Notes: generated by a model not told the origin, from the sequence alone. A stretch of 64,000 nt of DNA from Ziziphus jujuba (GCF_031755915.1 NC_083385.1:13847001-13911000); one strand, 5' to 3'; shown: positions 1 through 13,937, numbered from the stretch's first letter. Numbers and translations are program-made.

Positions 1-1274
1 ATTTTTATATTGTCTTTTGTATTTTATATTCTCTTAAAAAATTCAAACATTTAATACTCGATTCAATTTTTAGACATGATTTTTTATACACCAATTTATC
101 CCCCCAAAAAAAAAAGACATGATTTTGTATAAAAGTATAACTTTTAGATTTCTGTAAGTCATAAAGAAATTATTTTTGAAAAAGATCTTTTCAAAAAATA
201 TTTTTCTCTGACATTTTTAATTATTAGCATATATAATTTAAAATTTTTAATAAGTCAAAAATTAATTTTTTTACAATAAATTAATGGAGTATATAAAAAG
301 AAACTTAATAAATGGTACTTGATTTTTTTTAAAAAAAATTATTTGAAAATAATTTACACATATTTTAAAATTTTAATCTTTTTTAAAAATATTACAAAAC
401 CAAAGTATTCTTCTCAATTTTATTATTATGATTTTCTATGAAAAATTTTAACATTTGAAAATATTTATTTTATTAAAAATATGTTTTAAAATATTATTTA
501 GATTTTTATTAGTGTTTATTGCATGTTTAGTCTTTAAACTATATAAAAAAATTATTTTTATCTTTTATGCTAATAAAATTTTAGGCGGAAAGTTAGTTAG
601 GAAGTAATAGTAAAACAAAATAATAAATTTCGGAATCAATTTGTCCCAAAAAAAAAAAAAATTTGCGGATCAAAAATGTCACCAGTAGAATAGTTTGAAA
701 ACCTCTATGACAATTTCCCTATTGATAATAGAGTATAATTTTACGTTGGATAATAAAAATTTATTATTATTATTTTTTTTTTGGTAATTTGGTAATATTG
801 TTCAATCCAAGTTCGGGTTGAGGATGTACCTGGCTCTGGACCCAACCATATGGTAAAAGGGCTTGGGTTCCATCAACTTGGATGCACAAAACTAAATCCG
901 GGGCGAGAAGGCCCAAAACATTGTAAGCCCAGCTAGTTTTCTCACCAGCACCAATAACAATCTTTCAAATTTAAAAACTTCTAAAGCGACATCCGACACC
1001 TTTAAATCACAAAGAACAAACAAGCCTTATCCGTAGAAAACTTCATAAATTTTTCTGACGCGGGAAAATTTGGGGTCAACGAGTTCAAGTAGGAGTCTTC
1101 ATTTGTCTGTCATTTTGTTATATGTCACAGTCAGTATTCCCTTTCCTTCCATCGTAAATCCGAAAATCGAAATTGAAAAAAAAAAGCAACGGTCGGCGAG
1201 TAGAAGATGGTGGCAATTCAGGAAATAAAGATTTCACAGTTTGAAGTTGGAAGAAGATAAGTGAAACACTAGTA
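1..1274. other. AT-rich upstream region of CAP-G2
   Basis: No gene is visible. The first ~780 bases are very AT-rich with A and T runs. From about 800 the composition becomes more balanced, with GGCCCA/AGCCCA-like motifs near 909-935 that resemble plant site II promoter elements. The last 300 bases presumably hold the CAP-G2 promoter and 5' leader. No TATA box could be assigned with confidence. Confidence 0.4.
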
Positions 1275-4200
1275 ATGGAGAAGCGGCTTCGCTCTTGTAT
1301 AAAATCCTCAGCACAAGAATTCTTGGACTCGGCGACGAAACTCGCTCCCAAATCCTCAAAGCCAGCTCTGAAAACCCTAATTTATGGCGTCAAACCCTCC
1401 TCGGACCTCTGCTCCTCGCTCCCTCTTGCTCTTAACCACTCCATTTCTCGTTCCATTCAATCTTTCCGGAACCTTCTCGATCCGGAGACTGATCCCCAGC
1501 CTCCCGAGTCGCCGCCGCCTCACTCACCTCCCACCAAGCGTCTCCGAAGATCTTCGCGGCAACCCAAGACCGAGGTCGAATCCAGTTCGGATCTTAAGAT
1601 GGAGCCGGATGTTGATGATGAGAAGCACAGAGTTCTTCAAAGTCTTCAAATTTTTGCTTGTATCGCTCGTTTATGCGTTTCGCACCCTCAAAGCGCGTTC
1701 TTGGCGTTGGATTTGTTGCCTGGTGTTCAAGCTCTGCACGAAAGTTTGATCCTTTTCGAGTCGGATTTGGTATTGTCGTCGGAGATTGTGAATTTGTGCG
1801 AAGAGTGGTGGAAGGAGGGTTTGGAAGGTCGAGAATCGCTGATTTCGCAGTCTCTCCCTTTCTTGCTTTCGAGGTCTCTAACTGAGAGAAAGAAGCAGGA
1901 TATTCACAGAGTCTATTCGCTCCGTGAGGCATTTAACCTGTTTGATTTCGAGGACGACAGCATTGAGGACCTCAAGGTCTTATTGGTTCGGTGCGTGATT
2001 GCACCATTGTATATAAAAACAGAGGAAGGAAGGCGATTCATTGCCTTCACATTTGGATTGAGCACGCAATTGTTAAAGGAGTTGTTAGCCATGATTAGGT
2101 CCCAAATTCCATTTGGAAGAAAGTCGATGCTGGAAGCTTATGGGGACATTTTGTTCCGGGCGTGGAAAACGGCTGAGGGGGAATCTAAGGATGAGATTGA
2201 GAATGGGTTTTTGCAGAGTCTGATTGAGGGTGCCATACATGCAAGTTCGGTGGGGTTCGCTGCTTCTGTTAGGAAGGTTTTGGGAACTTTTGTAAACCAG
2301 CGTACTAATGATGGAGTTGAAAAACTTCTGTTCCAGCTTGCTGAGCCTGTAATATTCCGGTCTCTACAGGTATTCTTGTATGCGTCATTTTACCAATGAG
2401 GTTCTTATTTGCTAGACTATTCTTGAATTGTTTGGCCGGAGTGATTCTGTACTTAAATTTCAGTCGTTGTTGATTGAAATCTTGGAGTAGGTGTATTTTT
2501 CCCTAAGGTGTATTTTTCCCTACTACAGTTATATCGAGGCAGTGTATAGTAATTGAATTTTGCAAACCAGCCTGAAGTTGTAGCTTCATCTAGGTGTTTT
2601 CTAAGTTATTCTTTTGCAGTGCCGGTAGATTTCTCATTTTTGTTTACCCGCTTGGCTAAAGATACATTGCCTCTTCTAGAGTAAATTGAATATGGAATAT
2701 TTGCTCAGGGTCCCTTCTTAAATTTTGACACGTTATCTAAATTTGGTTGATTCTAACGTCGTTTTGTCTCAGTGAAAAGCCAGTTGTAAATAGTCCAGTC
2801 GGATTCAAAGCATTGGAAATTTATGCTACTTGTGAAAATACATGCTTCTTAAATGGGATTTCGTACAAGTTTGTTGGATCAATCAGTATTCTAGGTCAGT
2901 AAAGTTTTTGTGTTAGGATGATGTTTGATCAAAAGATTGTTTGATTCTTGGTATGTTATGTTCATTTAGTTCTTCTGAATGAGAGATTATATAATCATGC
3001 TTTCTATTTTCATGACAGGTTGCTAATTCAAATGTTCGTCATAATGCATTGCATATACTTCTGGACTTGTTCCCTCTTGAAGATCCTGATTCCACAAAAG
3101 AGGTGAAAGATTCATTGCTTGATAAACAATTCTATTTGTTGGAGAAATTACTCATGGATGGTTGCCTAGATGTTAGAGTGGTAGCAGTGGAAGGTTGTTG
3201 TCGCGTCCTTCATCTATTTTGGGAAATTATACCATCACCAACCATCACAAAAATAATTAGAATAATTTTTGACGACATGTCACATGATATCTCCTATGAA
3301 GTCAGGCTGTCCACATTGAATGGCATCATATATTTGTTTGGAAATCCTGAGTCTCATGAAATTCTTAAAGTGCTTCTACCAAGACTGGGGCATTTGATCT
3401 TGGATAATGTCCTTTCCATACGGCTTGCTATGGTAGATCTTCTCCTTCTTATAAGGGATATTCGAAATTTTCAGTTTAATAAGGTATATAAATCTCAAAG
3501 TTGTACTTTATAGCTGTAGTTGTTAGTTGATTTCATTCTCATTGGTAGCTATTGGTTAGTTGATTTCGTATCTTTTTACAGGTTGTGAAGTTAGATGTGT
3601 TATTATCTACACTTGCTGCTGATCAACCCCATGTTGCTCAGAAAATCACAAGATTGCTTATGCCATCTTATTTTCCCTCTAAAACATCAATTGATGAAGC
3701 TTGCAATCGCTGTGTTACACTTATTAAAAGATCTCCAATGGCTGGAGCAAGGTTCTGTGAATTTGCTGTATTAGAAGGGGCATCTCTTAAGTCCCTCTTG
3801 GAACTTGTCAGAGCATTCCTTAGCTTGATCTTGTCAACTGATAAGCTGGATACTGAATGCATTGATGGTTTACTTGTTGCTGCTTCCCACCTCTGCAGCA
3901 CCCTTTCCTGTGAGCCATATTACAAAAATGCTCTTAAGGAACTTCTTTCTGGTGAAAAGTTAAAGTGCTTGTTTGCTAGTGCCTCTAGTAGGCGTGCTCA
4001 ATCATGCATAGTTGACATTGTTTCCACCATCTGTGTGGCTGATGTGGCTGGGCTTCTAGATTTATGTGTGGATCGAGTCACAAATTGTACTGGTTTATCG
4101 CAAGATGTGGAAAGGCAAGCTGAAGTGAGGTCTGTTCACAAGCTACTAATATCTTGTGGTGGCTTTGATGATATGTTTGAATCTCTAACATCGCTTCTGC

Positions 4201-5748
4201 AAAAAATTGCTTATCGTTGCCATATTAAATTTGGAATTGAAATGCCAAAGATGAATGTTTCCTCTGCAAAAAGAAAGAGATATAAGTTCTCTGGAAAATT
4301 GTCAGCACCATGGAAAAATGTCAGTGGAAAAAAGCCATCCAATTTTGAGGATGACTATTCTGTTGCTGTAGGAATAGCCTGGCAAATAAACGACATGCTT
4401 AAATCTGAGGACACTCAGAAAGCTATATTGGAATCTCAAGCTTTAGAATCATCATTTTTAGCTTTAAAATTCATTTCTGAGGTCAGCATTTTGCAGTGCA
4501 CGCACAGTGAAAATATGGATGTATTACCTGTTTTGGCATATACAGCTCTTTCTCTTCATATGACTCTTCAAAATGTTAGCATAAGAAGTTCAAAAGACTC
4601 CGGTATTAAGAAGAATGAAAGCTCTGATTCTTCAAAATCAAGTACAAAGGCAAGCATTATTACTTAATCCTTACTTTCCATTTTCAATATTATCTGCATC
4701 AGAGTTCGTTTCAAATTTATAATTGTCTACCCCTTTTTTTTTTTTTTTTTCCTTTTTTTTTGGGCCTCGTATTGAATGAAATTGTATTCTCGTTGATGTC
4801 TAGACTCTTATTTGAATGAACAAGATAAGTGGAAAATGATGCCTAATTTCAAAGAGATGGGATTTATTTATTTTATTTTTTATTTTATATATCTTACATT
4901 TTAGGGCCATGAATGCAAATCATACTTGGTGTTGTCAAATATTGCTATAGGGGCTATAGCCACTTTGAAATAGAGACCACTTTTGTTTGCAATGTGAATC
5001 CTTTGTTTGGGTTCTCGCTGATAAACTGCCAACAACAATTTCTTTTCCGCAGACAGTGTTGGAACAGACATTAAGTCACATACTTTACTGTACAGAGAAG
5101 CTCTTTGGAGCTGGTGGCTCTGACAGATCAGGCAAATCACCTTCAGCATCTCAGGAGGCTAACCATAAAAGGACTCATTGTTACAAAGAAAGTAACAGTG
5201 TTAAAGCAGATGCATCTAGTCATGATGGTAAGTGATTATGTAGGCACATGTTCAATTACTGAGTCATGGTTTTTTTCTGTGCATTACAGAGGTAATGAGT
5301 ATTTGAGTAATTTTAGACATATATATTCATCTAAAAAATGGATGGGCCCTTATTTGCAATATTATGACCTCTGAACGTGTTAATTTCCTGCTCACTGTAG
5401 TTCTAAGTCCAACCTTTGAATTTAACAATACAACTCACAGAGAGAATATATTTAACAATTTGGAATGTTGATGGTGTAGACGAATTGTCAATTTTGATTT
5501 TCTAGTCCATCTCACCCCCAAATAAAGGGGGAAAATACAGAGGATAATGAAAATGGTTAGGGTAGTGCCTCCTTGTACTATCACATGGAGAATGCATATT
5601 TCTCTGTTTTTGGTTAATGGGTGTGCTGACAGTAAAATTTCTAAAAGATTTGTTCATTCAGCTAGAAATCGAATGGGAATCCGCTTTTTATGAATTAGGC
5701 AGGGAAAGTTATTTGTGAAAAAGCTCTTCCATTCAGACAATTGGACAT

Positions 5749-5785
<37 letters not shown>

Positions 5786-6896
5786 ATGTGAATTTTTAAG
5801 CACCAGCGGGACTCTCTTTTTATTCATCAATGTATATTGCTCTTCATCATACCCATTCATACTTATACTGTCTTATTTGATCTTTTATGGATCTCTCTAA
5901 TTTTTATTTTATATTTTTGCAGAACTTATCTTTACTGAACCAAAAAGTTTATCAACTACAGTGAAGATGCTTACTGCAATTCTCAAGTTCATGGCTGATG
6001 CCACTGTGATGGATTTTGTTTTTCACAATCATGAATGGTGTTTAAAGTTTGCTTCAGGGTATATACGATATGTCACATCTACACTACAGCAACAACCCTG
6101 CGGCAAAATCAATTGTAAAGACGAGTATGTGAAAGATATAATGCAGTGTTTGAAGAGCTCCTTCACCTATGCAGCCAAGATACTTCGTCTAGCTCTTAAA
6201 GATGCTACAGAAGATTCACCACCTCCTCCACTAGCTTTTGATCTAGCCAATGATCTGCTTGATATAACCTTGACTGAATTGTATTTGGGCTCTGGTTATG
6301 CTGAAAGGTTTGTGGCAGCTGCTAAGCCTTGGCTACCCGATTTGATCCTGGCATTAGGATCTAGAAACTTACTGAAACAGATTGATGGAGCAGGGACACA
6401 AATGACCACAGCTGATTGTATCAAAGGCCATTTCCCAACATGGCTATTGGTTTTATCCAAGATTGAGTTGTCTGAGCTGAGTGAAGTTGGCCTTGGAGAA
6501 GATGATGACAGAATTTCTAAACCAGAGGAATTTCTTGCTTTTAAGAAATTTCTGGGAATGATTGTTGAAATGTTGAAACGAAATCCTAGCATACTGGATG
6601 CCGTTGGGGAAATATTCTTGATTGGCTCGGTAGTTGGATTGGAAGGTAAGGACTTTGGGTTGGTTTTGGGACTTGTACACTTTGTATGTGTGAAGTTATT
6701 CAAACGTGATGACGGAGACTGGGGTGATATAATGTTGACTTCTCTGCAGCATATATACCTTAAGATCGAGAGACAATTAGAAGAAGAAAATCTTGAGGTT
6801 GGAAGGGAAAATTTGGAGAGTGCAAGAGCATTGCTTGAACCTGTTTGGATGTATCATTTGTATGAAACTGGGAAGGTTTCTATGATGGAAGAATAA
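1275..6896 (+). CDS. CAP-G2: Condensin-2 complex subunit G2 (CAP-G2), complete five-exon gene
   Basis: Non-SMC HEAT-repeat subunit of condensin II, which compacts and organises chromosomes in the nucleus; in Arabidopsis this subunit is HEB1, identified through boron-stress and DNA-damage sensitivity. Exons read 1275-2369, 3019-3483, 3582-4649, 5053-5227 and 5923-6896. All junctions keep frame and give 1258 residues, close to the usual plant length. The N-terminus (MEKRLRSCIKSSAQEFLD) is followed by a basic Ser/Pro-rich linker containing TKRLRRSSRQP (residues ~87-97, a possible nuclear signal), then helical repeat sequence to the C-terminus. The start is the first ATG of the open frame. Intron 3 (4650-5052) must use a GC donor (AAG/GCAAGC), since no in-frame GT donor precedes the stop codon at ~4665. 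Identity rests on remembered family sequence. Confidence 0.9.
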
Positions 6897-7727
6897 TAGT
6901 GCCTTTTAATTATTTATTTTTTATTTAAACAATATTAATATATTTAGTTTAAAATCTATAAAGTAATGAAAAAGAAAAAGCAAAACGTTTTTCTTAACTT
7001 ATGAAGCTCAAATTTTCTTTTAGTCTTTTTTTTGGGTCCACTGGAAAATTTAGGAGGCTAATCCTGCTTCTAGGACGTGTCTTCAAAAATACCTGCAAAG
7101 TTGCATATTAAGTTTGTTAAATATGACTTTAGCCATCAACAAAGCCAAGTAAATAAATAAATTAATCATAAAACGAGATAACGGAACCAGAAGGTGGAAA
7201 GCTTGGGTTATGGGCAACAAGCAATAGAAGAAAAATAAAATAAAACAATTCATTAGAATAGAAAATTTGTTACATGCTGATTAAGGGGGGGGAGAATCAA
7301 AGAAACTCAATAACCATACAAAGAAAATAGTTACATTTAAAAAAGAAATTGCAATAAAGGAAAAAAAATTCAATTACAAAGACTACAAAAATAAATACAA
7401 GAGAGAAACATTGTCATCGTCCTAAATTTGATTAACTTCAAGCTACCTGAAAAGTTGACATCAGTTTCAGCTTCTCAGTAGGCCTTTTATCTCTACATCT
7501 TCTATTCTCCACCTTGAGTGCGAAGAAAGCAAAAACAATATTAAAGAACATTTCGGATTCTACATATCTTTGGAGTTGAGATTCTGATAAGACTTCAAAT
7601 GTACTTTCTCAGTCTGTCACCTCATATTTCTACCCTTTTGCAGGAATGGAAACTTGTAGATCTCTGCCACCCCAACAAACGTTTGTACGTAAACTTAAGA
7701 AATACCGTCTAATTCATCTAAGAGTTT
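6897..7727. other. Convergent 3' intergenic region
   Basis: Lies between the stop codons of CAP-G2 (+) and the ACA gene (-), so it should contain both 3' UTRs. It is AT-rich with short A runs and shows no coding signal on either strand. Confidence 0.5.
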
Positions 7728-10700
7728 TTAAACAGGTATCATCTTTAAACCAGCAGCAATTGGCATGCCTAAAAATCCAATGAATACGCTTAGGAACCAC
7801 TGTGCAAAAGATAGAGGAGTTGTGTTTGCAAATGTTCCGAGGAACTCAACGATTATGATCTGGAAGAAAACAGTGCATCCGATGACTGCCACAAAAACAT
7901 AGTTATCTAAAATGCCCTTCAGAACATCTATTTCCTCCATCTCGCGTGAGCTGATCTCGTTAAACACCTGAAAATAGAATCTAGTCACGTTTTCTGTAGC
8001 AAGAACTAAGAAAATGAAATATCATGTCATTTTACTGTGTATTTATAATCTACCATTTGATGATAATTTCAAACTGGCGAGAAGCTTAAGCAAATGATAG
8101 AGATGGGTATATGAAATCATAAAGACCAGATGCCACTACTGAACTGAACAAGGATTTAGCCTATTAAACCAACTTGAGGGTAGTATGTGAACCTTCATGG
8201 CCCTTTTCAATAAGAACTACGATGAACTTGCATAACCATACTCCTGAACATATTTTAACATTCCCAAGAAGTATTAAACTAATTTAGCTCATCGTTATCT
8301 ACAATTTGACAAATGCACCAGCTAAAACGTAATTGACAACAAATAAAGAATGACATGTTCATCAGAAAAACCTTACCTGACAAAAGACAAATGTATTGAA
8401 AATAAGAGTGTTCAGTATCAAATCAGAATCTGGGCCATCAAGACGAAAGATCGCTTTTCCTTTAGCCTGAAGAAACCATATTATCATAAACTGATAGAAA
8501 GACTGCCCTAGAATATTCCTCCACATAACATTACTGATAAAATTTCCTTTCCTTCCAACAGGTGCATGCTTCATTAAGTCGTCAGTTGGAGGTTCAGTTG
8601 CAAGGGCAAGAGCTCCCAATGTATCCATGATCATGTTGACCCACAATAGTTGAACAGCTGTAAGGGGAGCAGTCCCTGGAACATGATATAATGGAAAAGC
8701 ACAATCAGAAGTGAAAAATGATCAGAAAGCAATGGAAAGTATATATATGAGAGGAAAACTAATGTAGGCTTCCATACCTGTCAAACAAGCTGAAGTGAAG
8801 TTAACAATTAATGCAACAACGTTGACAGTCAGCTGGAACTGTACAAATTTTTGAATATTTATGTAAACTGAACGTCCCCATTTTGCCACTGTGACTATTG
8901 TGGAGAAATTATCATCCAAAATTATGACATCAGCACTCTCTTTAGCAACCTGAAGTAGAAAAACAGTTTAGTTGGATATTTGCATTGTTATAATAACTAA
9001 ATACAAAGGTTAACTCTCTTTAGCAACCTGAAGTAGAAAAACAGTTTAGTTGGATATTTGCATTGTTATAATAACTAAATACAAAGGTTATGGCAAAGAT
9101 ATCTTCCATATAAAGAAAGAGCATGATAAGTGGAAAAGCAATATAAATTGAGAAGTGCTAGATGCACCGAAAAAAAACTTGACACAGTCCCATTACTTTT
9201 AAATATCAAAATACCCTTGCTAAATTAGTTTGCCGGACCGGAAGCTTATCCCGTAGGTCCAATCCATCATTTCTACTCTCTCTCAACTCATTCTCGGCCT
9301 GGACCATTTAATTTATGAGGGGGGTGGGTCTGACTCTTAGTCTACTTTCTCAGGGTAGACTTCAACAGGCTGAGCCTTTTTTGTTTCTTGGTCATCGTCA
9401 TTGCCATCAATTTTTTTACTTTCCATCGAATAATCCCCAATTTTGCTTGGATCTTCTTCTGATGAATCTGATTTTCCAGGTTTCATAGAATCTGGTTCTG
9501 ATTCTTATAGCTCATATTGTCCAGTAATTGATGTGATTTATGTGGCTCCGATAGCTCATAGAGTTTCTGGTGGGGAATATATCTTATATTCCACATTTTT
9601 CCTCATTGCTATTGAACGAACATCAGGCATCCAATCGGTCTGATTCACCCAACATCATGCAGTTCATCAGTCTAATTCACTCACTCCAAATATTGGTAAA
9701 CATGCTCCAAAAAGCACCGGACCTCTTTTTTCTATTCCTTAATTGTTGGATCAATTTCTTGGATTATGAGGTAATACCAGATTAACAAGGCGTCACTACT
9801 AGTGTCCCAGCATAAAGCCCTATTTAAATAAAAATAGCAGGTCCTTGCTCCCTATTGAGCTATCAGAAAAGTCCCATTCAGAGCTAGCCACATACGGTGG
9901 GCTTGGTAAGGAAGAAGAGTACAAAAATAGATAAACAGGGATATTTTGATCATTTAAAATTTTCTGAAACTGCATAGAGTTTATTTTGTGTTGAAAAGAG
10001 AACTTCTCATAGTTATATCCAAATCCAACCCTTTACCAATCTCCTCATGTTGCTTGGTGGGGCACATGGTTTCTAACAACAAAGTATGATACATTATCCT
10101 TGTATGCCTAATCAAGCCACTTACATTTAATCCTGACATTGATCTAACTTAATATCAACTAATGCATTTGGTTACGATGCTTCTTTTTATCTTTTTCTCT
10201 GAGGCCCTTAGGTATATATGTATATATTACTAAAATAATCTGTTTGGATTGAAGCACAGTAAATTTCACTAAGAAACATTATACCCACCTCAGTCCCAGC
10301 AATGCCCATGGCTAATCCAATATCTGCCTCGTGAAGTGCTGGGGCATCATTTGTTCCATCACCAGTTACAGCAACAACTTCCTGAAATGTTGTCCGCAAG
10401 TGCTTCACTAGTGTATGCTTGTCTAAAGGTGAAGATCGAGCCATCACCTACAGAGGAAATAAAAAATTTGAAGCACTTAATTAGACTAGTTCCAATCATT
10501 ACATAGTAAATAAAGCGGGACCAAACATGAACCATACATAGAAATTGATGTAGCACCTGAATTTTGGGGATTATTTTTAGTAGTTCCTCCTCTTTCTTTT
10601 CCCTGAAATCTGGACCTTCAATGGCTATGCCATCATCAGTGAGGATCCCACATTCCCTTGCTATAGCCTTTGCAGTGTTGATATTGTCTCCTGTAACCAT

Positions 10701-13700
10701 TCTGACTGTAATACCTGCAGAACGACACACTGCAACAGACTCCTTGACACCAGGACGAACAGGATCTTTAATGCCAACAATTCCAATACAAGTATATCCA
10801 GAAACTGGAATATTATCCTCAATAGAGAACCCTCTTTCTAGTTCTATATACGCAAGACACAGAGTTCGAAGGGCCTCACTAGCAAATTCATCAATTGTAG
10901 TTTTGAGATGGTTAATCGATGCATCATCAAGGGGAACAATTTCACCACTTGAATTGATCATCTTATCACAATGAGCCAAAACTATTTCTGAAGCACCTTT
11001 AGTGTGGGCTCTCAAACCTCCTTCAGGAAGCTCAAGCACCACTCCCATCCGTTTCTTCACAGAATTGAAAGGCTCAACTTTAACAATTTTAGTAGCTTGT
11101 CGCTCCGCATGGAAATCTCCACCAACTGACAAGCCAAATTCCAGTAAAGCAGCATCAGTAGGTGTTCCCAGTATCTCGCGCTTTCCATTTTTGTTAACCA
11201 CAACTTCTCCACCATTGTTGTTAAAAATTGATTGTGTAAGAATTTTCACAACAGATGCTGGAAGCTCAGAGCATAAGCTAGAAGCATTGCTGGCGCTCAG
11301 CTCCTTAACATTCATGCAAATGCATGATTTCACAACTGTCATGCGGTTAGTAGTTAGAGTCCCAGTTTTGTCACTGCATATATTTGTGGCTGATCCCATA
11401 GTCTCACAAGCTGCAAGATTTCGAACAAGTGCTTTTTCATTCATCATCTTCTTCATGGCAAAGGCAAGGCTCAACGTTACAGCCAATGGCAATCCCTCCG
11501 GTACAGCAACAACAACAATTGTAACTGCCACAGCAAAGAATTCCAACAACTCCAATGCATCATCTCCATTCCAGCTCCAGTGCGTTCCCTCTCTCAGTTT
11601 ACGACTAACCAACCCTTGGACCAGAACTGCAAAAGTAACAATGGCAAAGAAAAGACCTATTTTCCCAATAATGGTTGCCACTCCATTCAACTTAACCTGC
11701 AAGGGGGTTTCATCATCTCCACCTTCGCTAAGAGTTGCCATTAATTTACCCCATTGGGTTCTCATCCCAACTGTGGTAACCAACATCTTGCATGATCCAT
11801 CTTGGACCTTGGTTCCTGAAAGAAGGAAAGGGTTCTCTTTGGTTATCATTACCGGCTCACTCTCACCAGTTAAACTTGATTCGTCAATTAACATAGAAAA
11901 TCCCGAAACAAACAGCCCGTCTGCTGGGACTTGGTCCCCAATGGAAAGATGTACAATATCACCAGGAAGTAAATCATATATTGACATTTTCTGCCTATAT
12001 CCATTTCTTGTAACATGAATAGATATCTTCTTTTTCTCCTTGTCCAAATCCTTAAACTGTAAAGATTGGCGATAATCACTTATTGCTGTAACAAAGACAA
12101 CCAACATGATACTTGCAACTATTCCAAGGCCATCATGTGCCCCTTTTGGCCATCCTTCCATTGCTATACCAACTATCAAAGACACAAAAGCACATACGCC
12201 AAGGATCATAAGAGTCATATCTTGAAGGGCTTCCCAAACAAATATCCAGAAACCCCGCGGTTCGCTCTCTGTAAATTTATTTACTCCATAAATCTCTTGT
12301 CTGCGGTTTAGTAAGTTGGTGTCAAGGGTAAGTCCATTAGTAACTGATGTACAGAGCTTTTCAGCAAGACCATCTACCCCACCATGAAATTTAAGTTTCT
12401 TTACATCATGACCTTCAACGATAGATCCCAATTCATCACCACAAATCTGAAAACCTGCAGCTTTAACTTCCTCAGGTACAGCATAGTCACTTGGCTGCAC
12501 ACCTGCAGACCCCAGAATGAGTCGCTGGAAAGAACCTTCATATATGTGATAATAAAGTTTTTCTTATTGCTAAAGAAGGTTACCTTGAATAAATTGAAAT
12601 GCAGCTTTTGAAACCAAAACAGCAATCCGTAACTTCTCCTATAATTTGTAGAAACAAAAACAAAAATTAGGATTCAAGACAAAAGGTTGGCATAGGAATT
12701 CAAGCACAATTATTTTTAATCACCGAGCAAATTGTTCACATCTTGCTATCCCTTATTGTCGATGTTTAGTTGTCATTTTTATGAACTTGTTTCCATGCCA
12801 CTTTTTGTTTTGTTTAATTTTTATATTTCCTCGGACAATAATCTCAAGTTCAAATCCCTGTATCCTCAATAACAACAAAAATGAAAAATAAAAAAGGAAC
12901 CTACAATGAAAATCTGGTAGTGATTGCCAATCACTATTTGTTGAGTTAAGCGCCAAAATTTTAATTATCCACAGTTCAGAAACAATAGGCAGATCATATG
13001 TGCCCTGTCCTTATATATTGTTAGGTCAGTTGCATGGTATAGGAGAGCTCAAAGTTCGATCATCTTGCTGAGGCACTTCGTTACATCTCACATGCACATG
13101 CCAATGGTAAAAGTGATGTTTAATTTAATTGTTTTAAGTCATGGTAGGCTTGGTAGCTATTTATTTTGTTATCTAAAAATTCAGGATTGTTAACAAACAT
13201 AACTTTTACTGAAATACACAATTCTCTTTCAAATTTGTTGTTAATTTAATATATATACGTATTTTAAAAGGATAATATTATTAATTTTCATTTGCCATAA
13301 TGTAATTACTTTTAAAGACTATATGACATATATTATTTTAAAAGGTTATATTGGGAAGTGCAAATTCACTAGAAGAAAAATAGTAAAACTTCACTGACAT
13401 ATATTATTTTCCTTTTTTTTTTTTTGGGGTGCAGATTTAGCACTATCAAATTTAGGAGGTATAAGTGCTAAATATAAAATAACAAGTTACCAATTGCAAA
13501 TTCATTAAAATTTCAGGTAAGAGTGAAAAAAACTTTTGCCTATGAAAATCAAAACGTAATCTCTTCTGTTTTTATATTTTTAAGCAACGGGGAAAATAAT
13601 AATAATAATTTTGCTAAATTTCAAGACACGTGTGAACCCTGAAATTTCAAATTTGAAATTCCAGGTGAGTGAGGAACCAGGTAAGTGGTTCTAAATATAT

Positions 13701-13937
13701 AAAACGCATAGAAATTAAATGGATTTCCTTGGAAAAATTGAGAGAAAATGGAGGTGAAACCTGATTGGTACGTCGCATAGCAGCAGCCTCGATTCGTTTT
13801 GAAAGATTGGCAGTGAATCGAAACCTTCGCTTTGGGTTCTTTACAACACCGCATAGATTCCTCCATTTCTGCAATGCCTCTTCAGACGAGTGTTTCGCTT
13901 TCACTGCCACAAAACCTTCATTCATATAGCTCTCCAT
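7728..13937 (-). CDS. ACA: Plasma-membrane-type autoinhibited Ca2+-ATPase (ACA1/ACA2-like), complete
   Basis: Type IIB P-type ATPase that exports Ca2+ from the cytosol using ATP and is relieved of autoinhibition by calmodulin. Exons in coding order: 13937-13761, 12638-12584, 12502-10557, 10447-10289, 8949-8778, 8675-8377 and 7967-7728. All phases agree and the protein is 1015 residues, the usual length. Residues ~20-50 ([24 protein letters not shown]) are the calmodulin-binding autoinhibitory region. TGES of the actuator domain is at ~289-292, PEGLP of M4 at ~412, the phosphorylated Asp of DKTGT at ~455, and TGDGTNDAP lies in exon 4. All catalytic motifs are present, so it should be active. 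The closest remembered relatives are Arabidopsis ACA1 (plastid envelope) and ACA2 (ER), so the plasma-membrane label is a family name, not a localisation. Exon 5's acceptor region is duplicated (see 8935-9090). Confidence 0.93.
8935..9090. repeat. Perfect 78-bp tandem duplication over the exon 5 acceptor of the ACA gene
   Basis: Positions 8935-9012 and 9013-9090 appear identical. On the minus strand each copy carries the end of intron 4, its AG acceptor and the first 15 coding bases of exon 5 (V-A-K-E-S). The genuine acceptor is the one that continues into D-V-I-I-L. The upstream copy would read V-A-K-E-S and then TAA. With no visible mismatch the duplication looks recent. Confidence 0.95.
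9150..10000. other. Unexplained higher-GC segment inside ACA intron 4
   Basis: Intron 4 (8950-10288) is by far the longest intron of this gene. Its middle is less AT-rich than the other introns and holds a short plus-strand open stretch at 9443-9643 (contains [21 protein letters not shown]). It could be a decayed transposable-element insertion, but I recognise no family, TIR or LTR. Confidence 0.3.

Noticed and set aside
1384..1932. Alternative open frames on both strands inside CAP-G2 exon 1
   Set aside because: They overlap a long exon with clear family sequence and correct splicing, so they are shadow frames.
11002..12018. 338-codon plus-strand open frame opposite ACA exon 3
   Set aside because: It is antisense to the conserved ATPase exon, and its length follows from that exon's codon bias. 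No family was recognised.
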